Assembly: GCA_049601975.1 (NCBI GenBank)
Contig: JBMYRC010000024.1
Coordinates: forward strand, 1 to 41,043
Length of the DNA stretch: 41,043 nucleotides
Reading direction: 5' to 3'
Source: UBA6544 sp049601975
GTDB taxonomy: Bacteria > Pseudomonadota > Alphaproteobacteria > UBA8366
Shown here piece after piece: positions 27,039 through 36,371 of the stretch. The notes below the pieces were generated by a model. It had not been told where the DNA came from. It saw only the letters and a list, made by a program, of their open reading frames with translations, and did not search any database. Each line of letters begins with the position of its first letter. Position 1 is the first letter of the stretch. The position numbers and the translations under genes were made by a program.

Positions 27039-28913
27039 TTAACCGGCGCGCCTAGTCTGCGTCTTTCCGCGGCGGCGATTAACGACCGATTCTTCTTCGA
27101 ACAGATCGCTCAATTGATCCATCATCGTGCCGCCCAACTGATCGACGTCTACAATTGTAACCGCCCGACGATAATATCGGGTCACGTCGTGCCCGATGCC
27201 GATGGCAACCAGCTCAACCGGCGATCGGTTCTCGATATAATCGATGACATCCCGCAAATGCCGCTCAAGATAATTGCCCGGATTGACCGATAGCGTCGAA
27301 TCATCAACCGGGGCGCCGTCCGAGATCACCATCAGAATGCGCCGTTCCTCGGGCCGGTGAACGATCCGGTTATGCGCCCACAAGAGCGCCTCACCGTCGA
27401 TGTTTTCCTTCAAGAGCCCTTCGCGCAGCATAAGTCCAAGATTCTTGCGCGCCCTGCGCCACGGCGCATCGGCAGATTTATATACGATATGGCGCAAGTC
27501 GTTGAGACGTCCCGGATTGGCCGCTTTCCCCTCGGCGATCCAGCGCTCACGCGATTGTCCGCCCTTCCAGGCGCGGGTCGTGAACCCTAGAATTTCCACC
27601 TTAACCGCGCACCGCTCCAACGTCCGTGCCAGGATATCGGCGCTCATCGCGGCAATGCTGATCGGCCGGCCGCGCATCGAACCCGAGTTATCAATCAGCA
27701 AACTGACCACGGTGTCGCGGAACTCCATGTCCTTCTCTTCCTTAAAGGACAAGGCATGCAGTGGATTGATCACCACCCGGTCCAGACGACTGGTATCGAG
27801 CAGCCCCTCTTCCAAGTTAAATTCCCAGGACCGGGTTTGCTGCGCCATAAGCCGCCGTTGCAGGCGATTCGCGAGTTTGCCTATCAAACCTTGCAGGCTG
27901 ACTAACTGCTGGTCGAGCAGCTGACGCAGCCGTCCCAATTCCTCGGCGTCGCACAGGGTTTCCGCCGGTACAACCTCGTCGAACTTCTCCGTATAGGCTT
28001 TGTAGAACGGCTCTTTCGGAAGGTTCGACAAATCGTTCTCCGGCCGCCAGGGCGTACCGGGATCACCGGGTTCTTCGCTGCCGGTCATCGGCATGGTTTC
28101 GCCCATTTCATCGTCCGAGGCCGAATCGCCCATTTCGTCGTCGCCGGCCTCACCCATCATGGCTTCAGACATGGCCTCGCCTTCGCCGGAGAGCTCGCCG
28201 CCCTCCTCGTCCTGATCGGGCTGCGAATCGGCGTTTTCGCCGTCGTCGTCACTGCCATCCATCTCGTCGGCGTTTGAATCGGCACCAAGATCGATATCTA
28301 GGTCGGACAATAGATCGCGAACCGCCTCACCATAGGATTGCTGATCGGTAATCCGCGCTTCCAGCTTATCCAAAGCGTGGCCGATCTTCTTGTCCAAAAT
28401 CGGCTTCCATTGATCATAAACCGCCTGGCCTGACGGCGGCGGCGGCGCGCCGGTCAGTTTCTCCCGCGCTAGCAGACGCACAGCTTCTGGCAAGGTCGCT
28501 TCGGTGCGCTCCTTGACCCGGTGAAGGCCCTGCTGGCGAAAGCGGGTCTCCATGGCCGTGGCCAAGTTTTCGGAGAGCCCGATCATGCGACGGGCGCCGA
28601 TGGCTTCGACACGGGCTTCCTCGAGCGCTTCGAACATCAACGGTGCCACATCGCCGCTAGGCATGTTCTTAGAATGCGTTGCAGCATCGTGATGCCGCAG
28701 ACGCAAAGCAATACCGTCCGCTTCGCCGCGCACTTGCGCCACTTCGTTCGGCGGCAAATCGCGACTCGGGAACGGCACACGCGCACGGGTACCGGTGATT
28801 CCCGACGGTTCATTCGAAAACGTAACGTCGATATCATCCCGCTCAGCGATCGACCGCAACGTGGCGGACGTCGCTTGCTTAAATTGTTCGACGGGCGACA
28901 GGTCGTCGCTCAC
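27039..28913 (-). CDS. cobT: Cobaltochelatase CobT subunit
   Basis: CobT is the von Willebrand-domain subunit of the ATP-dependent cobalt chelatase CobNST that inserts Co2+ into hydrogenobyrinic acid diamide in aerobic B12 synthesis. The 624-aa protein has the conserved N-terminal region (RDLPPNEVAQVRGEADGIALRL) and an acidic low-complexity stretch (about 203-285, rich in Asp, Glu, Met). A C-terminal VWA domain carries the MIDAS motif DNSGSMRG at 408-415 and later GHDVTRYYRRAVTIVD. Eleven bases separate it from cobS. The large subunit CobN is not in the window. Such separation from the rest of the cob genes is usual in alphaproteobacteria. Confidence 0.95.
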   Translation of the reverse strand: MSDDLSPVEQFKQATSATLRSIAERDDIDVTFSNEPSGITGTRARVPFPSRDLPPNEVAQVRGEADGIALRLRHHDAATHSKNMPSGDVAPLMFEALEEARVEAIGARRMIGLSENLATAMETRFRQQGLHRVKERTEATLPEAVRLLAREKLTGAPPPPSGQAVYDQWKPILDKKIGHALDKLEARITDQQSYGEAVRDLLSDLDIDLGADSNADEMDGSDDDGENADSQPDQDEEGGELSGEGEAMSEAMMGEAGDDEMGDSASDDEMGETMPMTGSEEPGDPGTPWRPENDLSNLPKEPFYKAYTEKFDEVVPAETLCDAEELGRLRQLLDQQLVSLQGLIGKLANRLQRRLMAQQTRSWEFNLEEGLLDTSRLDRVVINPLHALSFKEEKDMEFRDTVVSLLIDNSGSMRGRPISIAAMSADILARTLERCAVKVEILGFTTRAWKGGQSRERWIAEGKAANPGRLNDLRHIVYKSADAPWRRARKNLGLMLREGLLKENIDGEALLWAHNRIVHRPEERRILMVISDGAPVDDSTLSVNPGNYLERHLRDVIDYIENRSPVELVAIGIGHDVTRYYRRAVTIVDVDQLGGTMMDQLSDLFEEESVVNRRRGKTQTRRAG

Positions 28914-28923
28914 GGCAAGCTCC

Positions 28924-29925
28924 TCAGGTCAGTTGCACCTGTACTCCGGTTTCCGGCAATTCGGAACCGAAACAACGCTGATAATATTCCGCCACGATCG
29001 GCCGTTCCGTCTCATCGCACTTGTTCAAGAACGTGCAACGGAAAGCAAACCCAACGTCGTCGAAAATCTGGGCGTTTTCAGCCCAAGTCAGTACTGTCCG
29101 TGGCGACATGACGGTCGAGATATCGCCGTTAATGAAGCCAGACCGCGAGAGATCGGCGCAAGCCACCATCGCTTCGATGGTTTTGCGGTCTTCTCCGTTG
29201 TTCCAGGTCGGAATTTTCGCGGCAACGATTTCGGTCTCGGCCTCATGTGGAAGATAATTCAGGCTCGTGACAATGTTCCAACGGTCCATCTGGCCTTGGT
29301 TGATCTGCTGTGTGCCGTGATAAAGGCCTGTCGTATCGCCAAGCCCGATTGTGTTGGCTGTGGCGAACAAGCGGAAGAATTTGTGCGACCGGATGACCTT
29401 GCTTTGATCGAGCAGTGTCATCTTGCCTTCGACCTCGAGAATCCGCTGGATCACGAACATCACGTCCGGGCGACCCGCATCATATTCGTCGAAGCACAGC
29501 GCGCAGGGTTGCTGCAGCGCCCAAGGCAGAATGCCTTCACGGAATTCGGTGATCTGCTTGCCGTCTTTCAAGACAATTGCATCCTTCCCGATCAGATCAA
29601 TACGGGAGATGTGGCTATCGAGATTGACGCGCACGCAAGGCCAGTTCAACCGCGCGGCGACCTGCTCCACATGGGTCGACTTACCCGTTCCGTGGTAGCC
29701 TTGGATCAGGACACGACGATTATGGGAAAATCCAGCAAGGATCGCCATCGTGGTGTCGTGGTCAAAGATATAGGTGTTGTCGATATCGGGGACATAATCG
29801 GACCCCTCAGAGAAAGCCGGGACCTTCAAATTCGAATCAAGGCCAAAAGCCTCACGAACCGATACCTCGGTGTCTGGCGCGTCGAGTGTATGCGCCCTAA
29901 CGCGCTCTTCGTTATCAGTGCTCAT
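28924..29925 (-). CDS. cobS: Cobaltochelatase CobS subunit (AAA+ ATPase)
   Basis: CobS is the MoxR-type AAA+ partner of CobT; together they form a ring that powers CobN. The 333-aa protein has a short N-terminal head with VSVREAFGLDSNLKVPAF, Walker A GYHGTGKS at 76-83, Walker B ALCFDEYDAGRPDVMF with sensor residues near ATANTIGLGDTTGLYHGTQQINQGQMDRW, and the C-terminal lid. Length is normal. It precedes cobT in the same run, after a J-domain gene. Confidence 0.96.
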   Translation of the reverse strand: MSTDNEERVRAHTLDAPDTEVSVREAFGLDSNLKVPAFSEGSDYVPDIDNTYIFDHDTTMAILAGFSHNRRVLIQGYHGTGKSTHVEQVAARLNWPCVRVNLDSHISRIDLIGKDAIVLKDGKQITEFREGILPWALQQPCALCFDEYDAGRPDVMFVIQRILEVEGKMTLLDQSKVIRSHKFFRLFATANTIGLGDTTGLYHGTQQINQGQMDRWNIVTSLNYLPHEAETEIVAAKIPTWNNGEDRKTIEAMVACADLSRSGFINGDISTVMSPRTVLTWAENAQIFDDVGFAFRCTFLNKCDETERPIVAEYYQRCFGSELPETGVQVQLT

Positions 29926-29961
29926 AAATCCGTTCCGATTTGCGATTATAGCCGCGTAAAC

Positions 29962-30546
29962 TTACGCGGTGACGCATTTTCGCAGGGTTGAATATGCGTC
30001 GTTGATGTCTTTCAGCCTTTCCTCGGCAAGCTTGTCGCCGCCATTCCGATCAGGGTGATGGGTTTTGACGAGTTCTTTGTACCTAGTCTTTAATTCGCTC
30101 AAGGATGCCGAAGGGTCAAGTCCCAGAATGCTGAATGCTTTTCCTTCGGGTGATTCAGGCGGCGGACGATGCGCCCCTGCGGGCTCTTCACGCGCCTGGG
30201 ATTTTCCCCGCATTGCGCCAAATCCGTCGCTAAAATTTGCGTCGCGCACAAACCGCCAGCGACGATCACCTTCGGCGCTGCCCATCGGCCAAGTTGGGCG
30301 GCGCCAAACCGTATCTTCGCGAATTTCGGTCTCAATTTCGTCCGCGCCCATGCCGGCACAGAAATTCCACGACTTGTTATAGGCGCGTACATGCTCGAGA
30401 CAGAACCAAAAATAGTCCCCGAGAAGCTCCCGCGATTTCGGCGCGCGATGTTCAGCCGACATATGGCAATCCGGGTGATCACATTCCCGAAGCCGCGTGC
30501 CGCTAAACGTCAACGCCGGTTTAAATTTGTCTGTGCTGCGTCTCAT
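29962..30546 (-). CDS. J-domain protein with N-terminal Cys-rich region
   Basis: The 194-aa protein ends with a J domain (about 130-190): ILGLDPSASLSELKTRYKELVKTHHPDRNGGDKLA, with the HPD motif that stimulates Hsp70/DnaK ATPase. The J domain is C-terminal, unlike in DnaJ. The N-terminal half has several Cys and His residues (CDHPDCHMSAEHRAP, WFCLEHVRAYNKSWNFCAGM) that could bind zinc. Alphaproteobacterial relatives commonly lie beside cobS-cobT, as here (36 bases before cobS). Start ATG 30546 (MRRSTDKFKPALTFS) is chosen over the frame opening at 30582, whose extra residues look non-conserved. A chaperone role for the CobST ring or for nearby gene products is a guess. Confidence 0.83.
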   Translation of the reverse strand: MRRSTDKFKPALTFSGTRLRECDHPDCHMSAEHRAPKSRELLGDYFWFCLEHVRAYNKSWNFCAGMGADEIETEIREDTVWRRPTWPMGSAEGDRRWRFVRDANFSDGFGAMRGKSQAREEPAGAHRPPPESPEGKAFSILGLDPSASLSELKTRYKELVKTHHPDRNGGDKLAEERLKDINDAYSTLRKCVTA

Positions 30547-30607
30547 ACCCAGAAATATGACCCGCACCTCGTTCCGAAGCAAGCGGGTGACACGTCAGTC
30601 TTTGCGC

Positions 30608-31183
30608 TTAGGACGCTTTTGAGCGGTCCTCATAGAATTGCGGCCAAAAGTCCTTTACGATATCGCCATCGGCCGCCAAGGCGTGACACGAATCGATGAA
30701 AAACGGACGCTTCCCGACATTCGCTGGTTTCGTATTGTGTTCCTTATCTTCGCGGAACCGCGAGCCCGACATGGTCTGGAAACATGTGGTCGCGATCGGG
30801 CGCAGCAACTCGAACAGATGTGTACACCCGCGCCGCCCGCCCATAAGTTTATGGGCCCGCCGGGTCCAACCTGGACCGATCTTCAGGCCTTTCAGATCTT
30901 CCACGTTGAAGGCCGCATTCCCGCAAATCGGATAAGGCGTGTGATCCATGCAGCCGACAGCTTCGTGAATCACCAACTCGTCGTCTACCGTCAGGCGGAT
31001 CGTCATATCATGTACCGGTTGTCCTGCTGGCATATCGCCATGAGCATGGCTCCAAAAGGCGTAGGTCTTCGTGTCGACCAACGTCCCCTCGATATCCCAA
31101 AGACCGTCTTCGCGGCGATATCCACGAGTCTCGATCCGACGGGTATGCAGATGTTCGCGGGAAGCGGCCGGGGGCAAGGGCAT
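30608..31183 (-). CDS. DUF2889 family protein
   Basis: The 191-aa protein fits DUF2889: MPLPPAASREHLHTRRIETRGYRREDGLWDIEGTLVDTKTYAFW, later DMTIRLTVDDELVIHEAVGCMDH, PGWTRRAHKLMGGRRGCTHLFELL and IATTCFQTMSG. The segment CTHLFELL and the flanking Cys/His residues are the best conserved. No function is known. It begins upstream of the J-domain gene and ends 61 bases before it; together with cobS and cobT it may form one run. Confidence 0.85.
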   Translation of the reverse strand: MPLPPAASREHLHTRRIETRGYRREDGLWDIEGTLVDTKTYAFWSHAHGDMPAGQPVHDMTIRLTVDDELVIHEAVGCMDHTPYPICGNAAFNVEDLKGLKIGPGWTRRAHKLMGGRRGCTHLFELLRPIATTCFQTMSGSRFREDKEHNTKPANVGKRPFFIDSCHALAADGDIVKDFWPQFYEDRSKAS

Positions 31184-31219
31184 GTAAACCTCTTCATTGC
31201 ATTATCAGTAGGCGGGATA

Positions 31220-32545
31220 TCAAACGTCTTCCGGCAATAGAAAACCTCGCCCCGTGGGTCGAGTATCAGCGGAGCCCGTCGAAGATGACGGAGTCAACCG
31301 AAGCGAGGAAATCTGATTGCGCTGGCGACGTAGTATTTCAAACCGGAAGCCGTGAAAATTGAAGACCTGCCCCGGTTCAGGAATCATTCGTGATTCGTAG
31401 AGCACCAACCCTGCGACAGTCGACGCCTCGGCATCCGGTAAGGTCCATTCGAACTCGCGATTGAGATCGCGGATGGTGACGGTACCATCGACCAGATACG
31501 AGCCGTCCGGTTGCGGTCGAACACCGCGCACGATCTTGTCATGCTCGTCATCGATCTCGCCAACGATCTCCTCCAGGATATCTTCCAATGTTACGATGCC
31601 CATGAAGGCGCCGTACTCGTCGACAACGATCGCGAAATGCTCGCGCCGCTCGCGAAACGCCAGAAGCTGGTCTAATAGGGTCGTCGTCTCGGGAATAAAC
31701 CAGGGCTGACCCGACAGTGAGGCCACGTCGATCTCCTCGACCTTGCCCCGACGAATCCCGAATTCACGCAACAGGCCTTTTACGTGCAAGACGCCGACGA
31801 TATCGTCCGCGTTGCTGCGATAAAGCGGCAACCTGGTGTAGGGACTGTCGAAAACGATTTGCAGGATTTCCGGCGTCGGAAGGTCTGCATCGATCATTGT
31901 CACATTGCGGCGATGGGTCATGACCTCGCCGACTTCGACATCGTCCAGTTCCAAAATGCTGTGCAACATCTGGCGTTCGTGGCGAATTTCCGGCTCCGGT
32001 CCGGTATGCAGGGCAATGGCACCACGCAATTCTTGCTCGCTCTCGGCGCGATCGGCGCTTTCTACCGGCGCCACACCGAACAGTTTCAAGGTGCCGCTGG
32101 TAACCGCATGAATGGCGTTGGTCACCGGCCCGAAGAGGTAGACGATCACGCGAATGAGCGGCGCCACCGCCAGCGCCATTCTGTCGGCACGCGCCAAAGC
32201 GTATGTTTTTGGCGCCACCTCCGCGAAGATTAGCACCAGCAAGGTCATCACCACGGTCGCATAAAGAACGCCCGCCTCACCGAAGATGAATAGGAACGCC
32301 GTCGTCGCCAGCGATGTCGACAGGATATTGACCAGGTTATTACCGAGCAGGATGGCGCCAATCAGCCGTTCCCTTTGCTCATATAGCGCTAATACGATAG
32401 CGGCACGGCGATCACCTTGTCGCGCCAACTCGTGCATTCGCGGCTGGGACGCCCCGGTCAGGGCCGTCTCGGAGCCGGAAAAGAATGCGGAGAGGATCAG
32501 CAAGACGAAGATCGCCGCTATCAAACCCAAATATTCGATACTCAT
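31220..32545 (-). CDS. CNNM/CorC-type hemolysin-family membrane protein
   Basis: The 441-aa protein has the CNNM/DUF21 transmembrane domain (about 1-180), with three to four helices and the family signature FFSGSETALTGAS (21-33), GNNLVNILSTSLATT and EVAPKTYALARADRM. A CBS pair follows (about 200-330; VMTHRRNVTMIDADL, YRSNADDIVGVLHVKGLL, DEYGAFMGIVTLEDILEEIVGEIDDEHD). The CorC/HlyC C-terminal domain is about 345-425 (YLVDGTVTIRDLNREFEW). Members export Mg2+/Na+ or affect Mg/Co resistance. The start overlaps the aroB stop by four bases, a linkage common in alphaproteobacteria. Confidence 0.92.
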   Translation of the reverse strand: MSIEYLGLIAAIFVLLILSAFFSGSETALTGASQPRMHELARQGDRRAAIVLALYEQRERLIGAILLGNNLVNILSTSLATTAFLFIFGEAGVLYATVVMTLLVLIFAEVAPKTYALARADRMALAVAPLIRVIVYLFGPVTNAIHAVTSGTLKLFGVAPVESADRAESEQELRGAIALHTGPEPEIRHERQMLHSILELDDVEVGEVMTHRRNVTMIDADLPTPEILQIVFDSPYTRLPLYRSNADDIVGVLHVKGLLREFGIRRGKVEEIDVASLSGQPWFIPETTTLLDQLLAFRERREHFAIVVDEYGAFMGIVTLEDILEEIVGEIDDEHDKIVRGVRPQPDGSYLVDGTVTIRDLNREFEWTLPDAEASTVAGLVLYESRMIPEPGQVFNFHGFRFEILRRQRNQISSLRLTPSSSTGSADTRPTGRGFLLPEDV

Positions 32546-33660
32546 GCGGCAACCACCTCGCCCAGGACCCCGAGGACCTGCTCATCCTCGACATCCTTGC
32601 TCACAAAGGCCTCTCCGATCTTTCGCACCAAAATGAACGTCTTACGCCCGCCCCGCGTTTTCTTGTCCTTCGCCATGTGCGACAACAGCCGTTTAGGCGA
32701 CCAAACGATGCCTTGTCCGATCGCGTTCATGTCGCACTCCAACCCGACAGAGGCAAAATGACGGTGCACGCGATCCGAGTCGCCAGCCGGACAATACCCA
32801 AGCGCCGTCGACATCTCGAACGCCAAGGTCATGCCAATGGCCACGGCCTCACCGTGCAGCAGAATATCGCCGTAAGACACTTCAGCTTCCAACGCATGGC
32901 CAAACGTATGCCCGAAATTCAACAACGCCCGACGATCCGCCTCGCGTTCGTCCTCCGCGACGATTTTAGCCTTGGCTTCGCAGCTTTGGACGACCGCGGT
33001 TCGCCGCGCGGTCATGTCGCCTTCAATCACGTGAGCCCCATGACGTTCGAGCCAACCAAAAAATGCGGCGTCGTCGATCAGGCCGTATTTGACGATTTCC
33101 GCATATCCCGCCAGTAACTCCCGGCGCGGCAAGGTATCCAGTACGCCGACATCCGCCAAAACCAACTTTGGCTGGTGGAACGCCCCCACCAAATTCTTGC
33201 CCTGCGGCGTATCGATCGCCGTCTTTCCGCCGACGGAACTATCCACCTGCGCCAGCAGGGTCGTCGGAACCTGAATGAAATCGATACCCCTCAGCGCGAT
33301 AGCCGCCGCGAAGCCGGTAATGTCACCGATCACTCCGCCGCCCAAGGCGACCAATGTCGTCGACCGATCGATCCCGAGCGTCAATAGCTGGTCGAGTAGG
33401 GATTCCAGATGTTTGAAATCTTTGGTTTGTTCGCCCGGCGGCAGAATGATCGTATTGAACGCGATTTCCGCATCGCCCAAGGAATGCGCCAAAGTATCGT
33501 GATGGAATTTCGCCACCGTCTCGTCCGTGACGACGATGACCCGGTCACCGCCAACGACATCACGCATCAGCGCCCCGGCGCGCGCGAGGACCCCGTCACC
33601 GATCACGATGTCATAGGACCTGTCCGCCAAGTCTACATGGACGATTTCTGATTCAGTCAT
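32542..33660 (-). CDS. aroB: 3-dehydroquinate synthase
   Basis: AroB converts 3-deoxy-arabino-heptulosonate 7-phosphate to 3-dehydroquinate with NAD+ and Zn2+, the second shikimate step. The 372-aa protein shows ILPPGEQTKDFKHLESLLD, VALGGGVIGDITGFAAA, the pyridine-nucleotide region QVPTTLLAQVDSSVGGKTAID, zinc ligands in AEIVKYGLI and LNFGHTFGHALE (two His). The start at ATG 33660 overlaps aroK by eight bases; an upstream ATG at 33705 would extend 15 residues into aroK and is not family-like. The end overlaps the CNNM gene by four bases. Confidence 0.96.
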   Translation of the reverse strand: MTESEIVHVDLADRSYDIVIGDGVLARAGALMRDVVGGDRVIVVTDETVAKFHHDTLAHSLGDAEIAFNTIILPPGEQTKDFKHLESLLDQLLTLGIDRSTTLVALGGGVIGDITGFAAAIALRGIDFIQVPTTLLAQVDSSVGGKTAIDTPQGKNLVGAFHQPKLVLADVGVLDTLPRRELLAGYAEIVKYGLIDDAAFFGWLERHGAHVIEGDMTARRTAVVQSCEAKAKIVAEDEREADRRALLNFGHTFGHALEAEVSYGDILLHGEAVAIGMTLAFEMSTALGYCPAGDSDRVHRHFASVGLECDMNAIGQGIVWSPKRLLSHMAKDKKTRGGRKTFILVRKIGEAFVSKDVEDEQVLGVLGEVVAA

Positions 33661-34216
33661 CCTGTGGGGCCTCCCGGTCCCGCCAATAAGCTTCGAGCGC
33701 ATCAATAACCCGGTCGACGGTCGCGTCGCGCGGGCCGTCCGTACTCTCCACCGTCAAATCTGCCTCGCTATATGTCGGATACCGCTCATCGATTAATTTT
33801 TGTAGTGCACCCTGCGGATCGGAAGTTTTCAGCATTGGTCTGTTGTCGCGTCGGCTAACACGCCGCCAGAGGGTTTCGAAATCTGCCCTGAGCCACACCG
33901 AGACGGTTAATTCCTTAATCGCCGCGCGTGTCTGCTCGTTCATGAAAGCCCCGCCGCCTGTCGCGATGACCTTTACCGGTTCTTCTAGAAGCCGCAGGAT
34001 CACCCGGCGCTCGCCATCGCGAAAGGCCTCCTCGCCGTGCCTTTCGAATATATCCGGGATGCTACACCCGGCCGCGGATTCAATCTCATTATCCGCATCC
34101 AAGAAATCCAAATTCAGCCGTTCGGCCACGCGACGACCGATGGCGCTCTTGCCCGCGCCCATCATTCCGACGAAGACAATTGGTTTAACTGGTACCGGAT
34201 ATGACCGAGATGACAT
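33653..34216 (-). CDS. aroK: Shikimate kinase
   Basis: AroK phosphorylates shikimate at O3 with ATP. The 187-aa protein has Walker A GMMGAGKS (17-24), the shikimate-binding DADNEIE region (FLDADNEIESAAGCSI), IATGGGAFMNEQTR (conserved GGG) and the lid region RDNRPMLKTSDPQGAL. Length is normal. ATG 34216 fits the family; the frame opens to 34285 without similarity. It heads the aroK-aroB-CNNM run and diverges from the small membrane protein gene on the plus strand; the 159-base gap holds their promoters, which I could not place. Two CAATTG hexamers occur in this gap. Confidence 0.95.
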   Translation of the reverse strand: MSSRSYPVPVKPIVFVGMMGAGKSAIGRRVAERLNLDFLDADNEIESAAGCSIPDIFERHGEEAFRDGERRVILRLLEEPVKVIATGGGAFMNEQTRAAIKELTVSVWLRADFETLWRRVSRRDNRPMLKTSDPQGALQKLIDERYPTYSEADLTVESTDGPRDATVDRVIDALEAYWRDREAPQDD

Positions 34217-34375
34217 TTCAATTGCGCCCGCTACGGCAGGCAAGCCGTTGAACCGCGCTGTTTGCGCCTTTAAACTAACGCACAATTGCCATAGTCAGGG
34301 ACTAGCGTAAAGTCTGTTTATGCGAATACCCTTGGCGTGGCACCTAAGCTTCGGCGACATTTAAGAAAGTCTGAT

Positions 34376-34516
34376 ATGCGACGATTGGTCACTATCGTAT
34401 TGCTTACACTGGCTCTGATCGTCAGCGGCGGTCTCATTTTTCTCATGACTTGGGACATTCCTCCGCCCTCACATCAAGTCGAAAAGACGCTCGATGATTC
34501 ACGTTTCCCGCGCTAG
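34376..34516 (+). CDS. Small single-helix membrane protein, 46 aa
   Basis: This short frame encodes MRRLVTIVLLTLALIVSG, a basic start followed by one hydrophobic helix (about 4-26), then MTWDIPPPSHQVEKTLDDS and FPR before TAG. Its length and type, with a WDIPPPxxxVEK... tail ending in FPR, resemble small proteins I recall upstream of xerD regions in other Rhodospirillales. It overlaps the start of the next gene by 23 bases in another frame, which suggests coupling. The RBS is weak (AAGAAAG about five bases before ATG). Topology suggests an inner-membrane anchor with a short periplasmic tail. No function is known. Confidence 0.6.
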   Translation: MRRLVTIVLLTLALIVSGGLIFLMTWDIPPPSHQVEKTLDDSRFPR

Positions 34517-36338
34517 CGCCGTTATCGCGCTGACCGTTATTTCCTGGAGCGCCTGGGCCCAAGGACCGACGCTGCTGACGCCAAAGCCGAAGCCGGAGAT
34601 ACCGGCAGCCACGCAAGACGTGGCGCCGCGTGGCGTACCGTCCGCCTCACCACTCCGCCTGACGCCGAGGAAATTGCGACCGTTGGCGACGGAACGGCCT
34701 TCCAGACCATCGCAATCCACGTCGCGCAGCGTCATTCAGGTCGAGGGATTGTCGGAGATCGATCCAAACTCCGTTGGCAACCTATCGCTGGAGAATGGTG
34801 GATTCGGTACCCACATGTGGCGCGGCACGCCGCGCGCTGTGATCGAGCGGTTCTTGCCGCAATTGCCTGCCGCGATGCGCTCCCCGGTTTTGCGAGATCT
34901 TACACGGCGGCTGGTGTTGTCCGCCGCGGAGATGCCCGTCAGGAATCCGCAAAGCGAGGTGAAACCGGAGCGGAGTTTGATCGCGGCGCGGATCTCGCTG
35001 CTGCAATCGATGGGCGCCTTCAAGGACGCCCGCGAATTAACCAATCTCATTTCGCGACACTCGCAGGATTCAAGGCTACTGCAGCTACAAGCGGAAGACC
35101 GACTCTACGCAAACGATTACGGCAACGCCTGTCAGATCGTCGACAATGCCGGAGAGCACCTGGCCAAACCTTATTGGCAACGGTTGCTGGTGTTTTGCCA
35201 GACGCTGCAAGGGGATACGGAAGGTGCGGCACTCGGCGCGGGCTTGTTGGCCGAGTCGTTGGGGGCCACCGATTCGGCATTTTTCCTGCTGATCGACCGC
35301 CTTACCCAGAATGCGACGGACCCGCTTTTGAGTCTCCCCAAACCGAACGCCTTGCATCTGGCCGCCATGCGCACGGCGCAAGTGACCATTCCTGACGATG
35401 CCATTTCGGCCCACAATCCGGCGGTGCTGCGAACCATCGGTATTAGCCCCAACGCCCGGCTCGAGACCCGTCTGGCGGCGGCGGAAATGGCGGTTGAATT
35501 TGGCGCGCTCTCGACCGAACGCCTCGCGGAAATATACATGGCGGAGAAGTTCGACCCGGTCGAACTGAACAATGCAACCAGCTTGGCTGCCGCTGACCGG
35601 TCTCCGCGCGGACGCGCACTTTTGTTTCAAGCGGCCCAAATCGAAACGGTCAATATGGCTAAGGCCGCCGTCTTCTCGAAAGCATTCGAAATCGCCACCG
35701 AAGAGAACGGATATCTCCGCACCATCGAACTTTATCTCCCGCTCTTAGCCAGATTAACATCCGCCCCTGAAATTAATTGGTTCGCCGGGGAAGCGGCTCG
35801 CGCACTCTATGCGGTCGACCGACCCTTGCCGGCGCGCTCGTGGATGGAAATATTGCGGCTCGCGGCGGCACAGAACGAAGAATACAAAACCATCTCCGAC
35901 GGGCTTTGGTTTCTGCGCTATATGACAGATTCGACGATTGCCGAGGACGATTTTAACACTGGCCTTACCGGTTGGCTCACGTATCACAAATCGAAATCCG
36001 GTGAGCGGGCGCAATCGCGCATAGCAGCCGGGCTATTGTTACTTGAGGCGCTTGGCCATGAAATACCCGATGATGCTTGGTGGCAGGTTCTGGAAGCGCC
36101 GCGCACGCCAGTCGCGTCCGGCAGTGCGACCGATTTTCGGATCGCCATGTCCCGCGCGACGGATGCAGGACGCATCGGTGAGACCATTTTGTTGCTGCTC
36201 CTCTCATTCGGCGAAGCCGGGCCGGCGATCGACGATATTGACACTGCGAGCACCGCCGTCCGGGTCCTGCGCCAACTCGGCCTGGAAACCGAAGCGAAAA
36301 AACTGGTGCTGGAAATAGCGGCCACGGGAGGGCTTTAG
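34494..36338 (+). CDS. Large exported protein of unknown function, alpha-helical
   Basis: The 614-aa protein has a signal peptide (MIHVSRASAVIALTVISWS, cleavage after AWA near 22) and then a Pro-rich segment (about 28-75). The rest is almost entirely amphipathic helices with Ala/Leu spacing typical of solenoid repeats (for example LISRHSQDSRLLQLQAEDRL and AARALYAVDRPLPARSWMEIL). These resemble TPR-like units but without a clear consensus. No catalytic motif is visible. It starts inside the small membrane protein gene and ends with TAG one codon-phase before xerD, in the same frame as xerD. The position next to the membrane anchor suggests a shared envelope role, which is inference. Confidence 0.7.
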   Translation: MIHVSRASAVIALTVISWSAWAQGPTLLTPKPKPEIPAATQDVAPRGVPSASPLRLTPRKLRPLATERPSRPSQSTSRSVIQVEGLSEIDPNSVGNLSLENGGFGTHMWRGTPRAVIERFLPQLPAAMRSPVLRDLTRRLVLSAAEMPVRNPQSEVKPERSLIAARISLLQSMGAFKDARELTNLISRHSQDSRLLQLQAEDRLYANDYGNACQIVDNAGEHLAKPYWQRLLVFCQTLQGDTEGAALGAGLLAESLGATDSAFFLLIDRLTQNATDPLLSLPKPNALHLAAMRTAQVTIPDDAISAHNPAVLRTIGISPNARLETRLAAAEMAVEFGALSTERLAEIYMAEKFDPVELNNATSLAAADRSPRGRALLFQAAQIETVNMAKAAVFSKAFEIATEENGYLRTIELYLPLLARLTSAPEINWFAGEAARALYAVDRPLPARSWMEILRLAAAQNEEYKTISDGLWFLRYMTDSTIAEDDFNTGLTGWLTYHKSKSGERAQSRIAAGLLLLEALGHEIPDDAWWQVLEAPRTPVASGSATDFRIAMSRATDAGRIGETILLLLLSFGEAGPAIDDIDTASTAVRVLRQLGLETEAKKLVLEIAATGGL

Positions 36339-36371
36339 GCGATCTCGGAGCTGACCAAAATTTTCCTCGAA

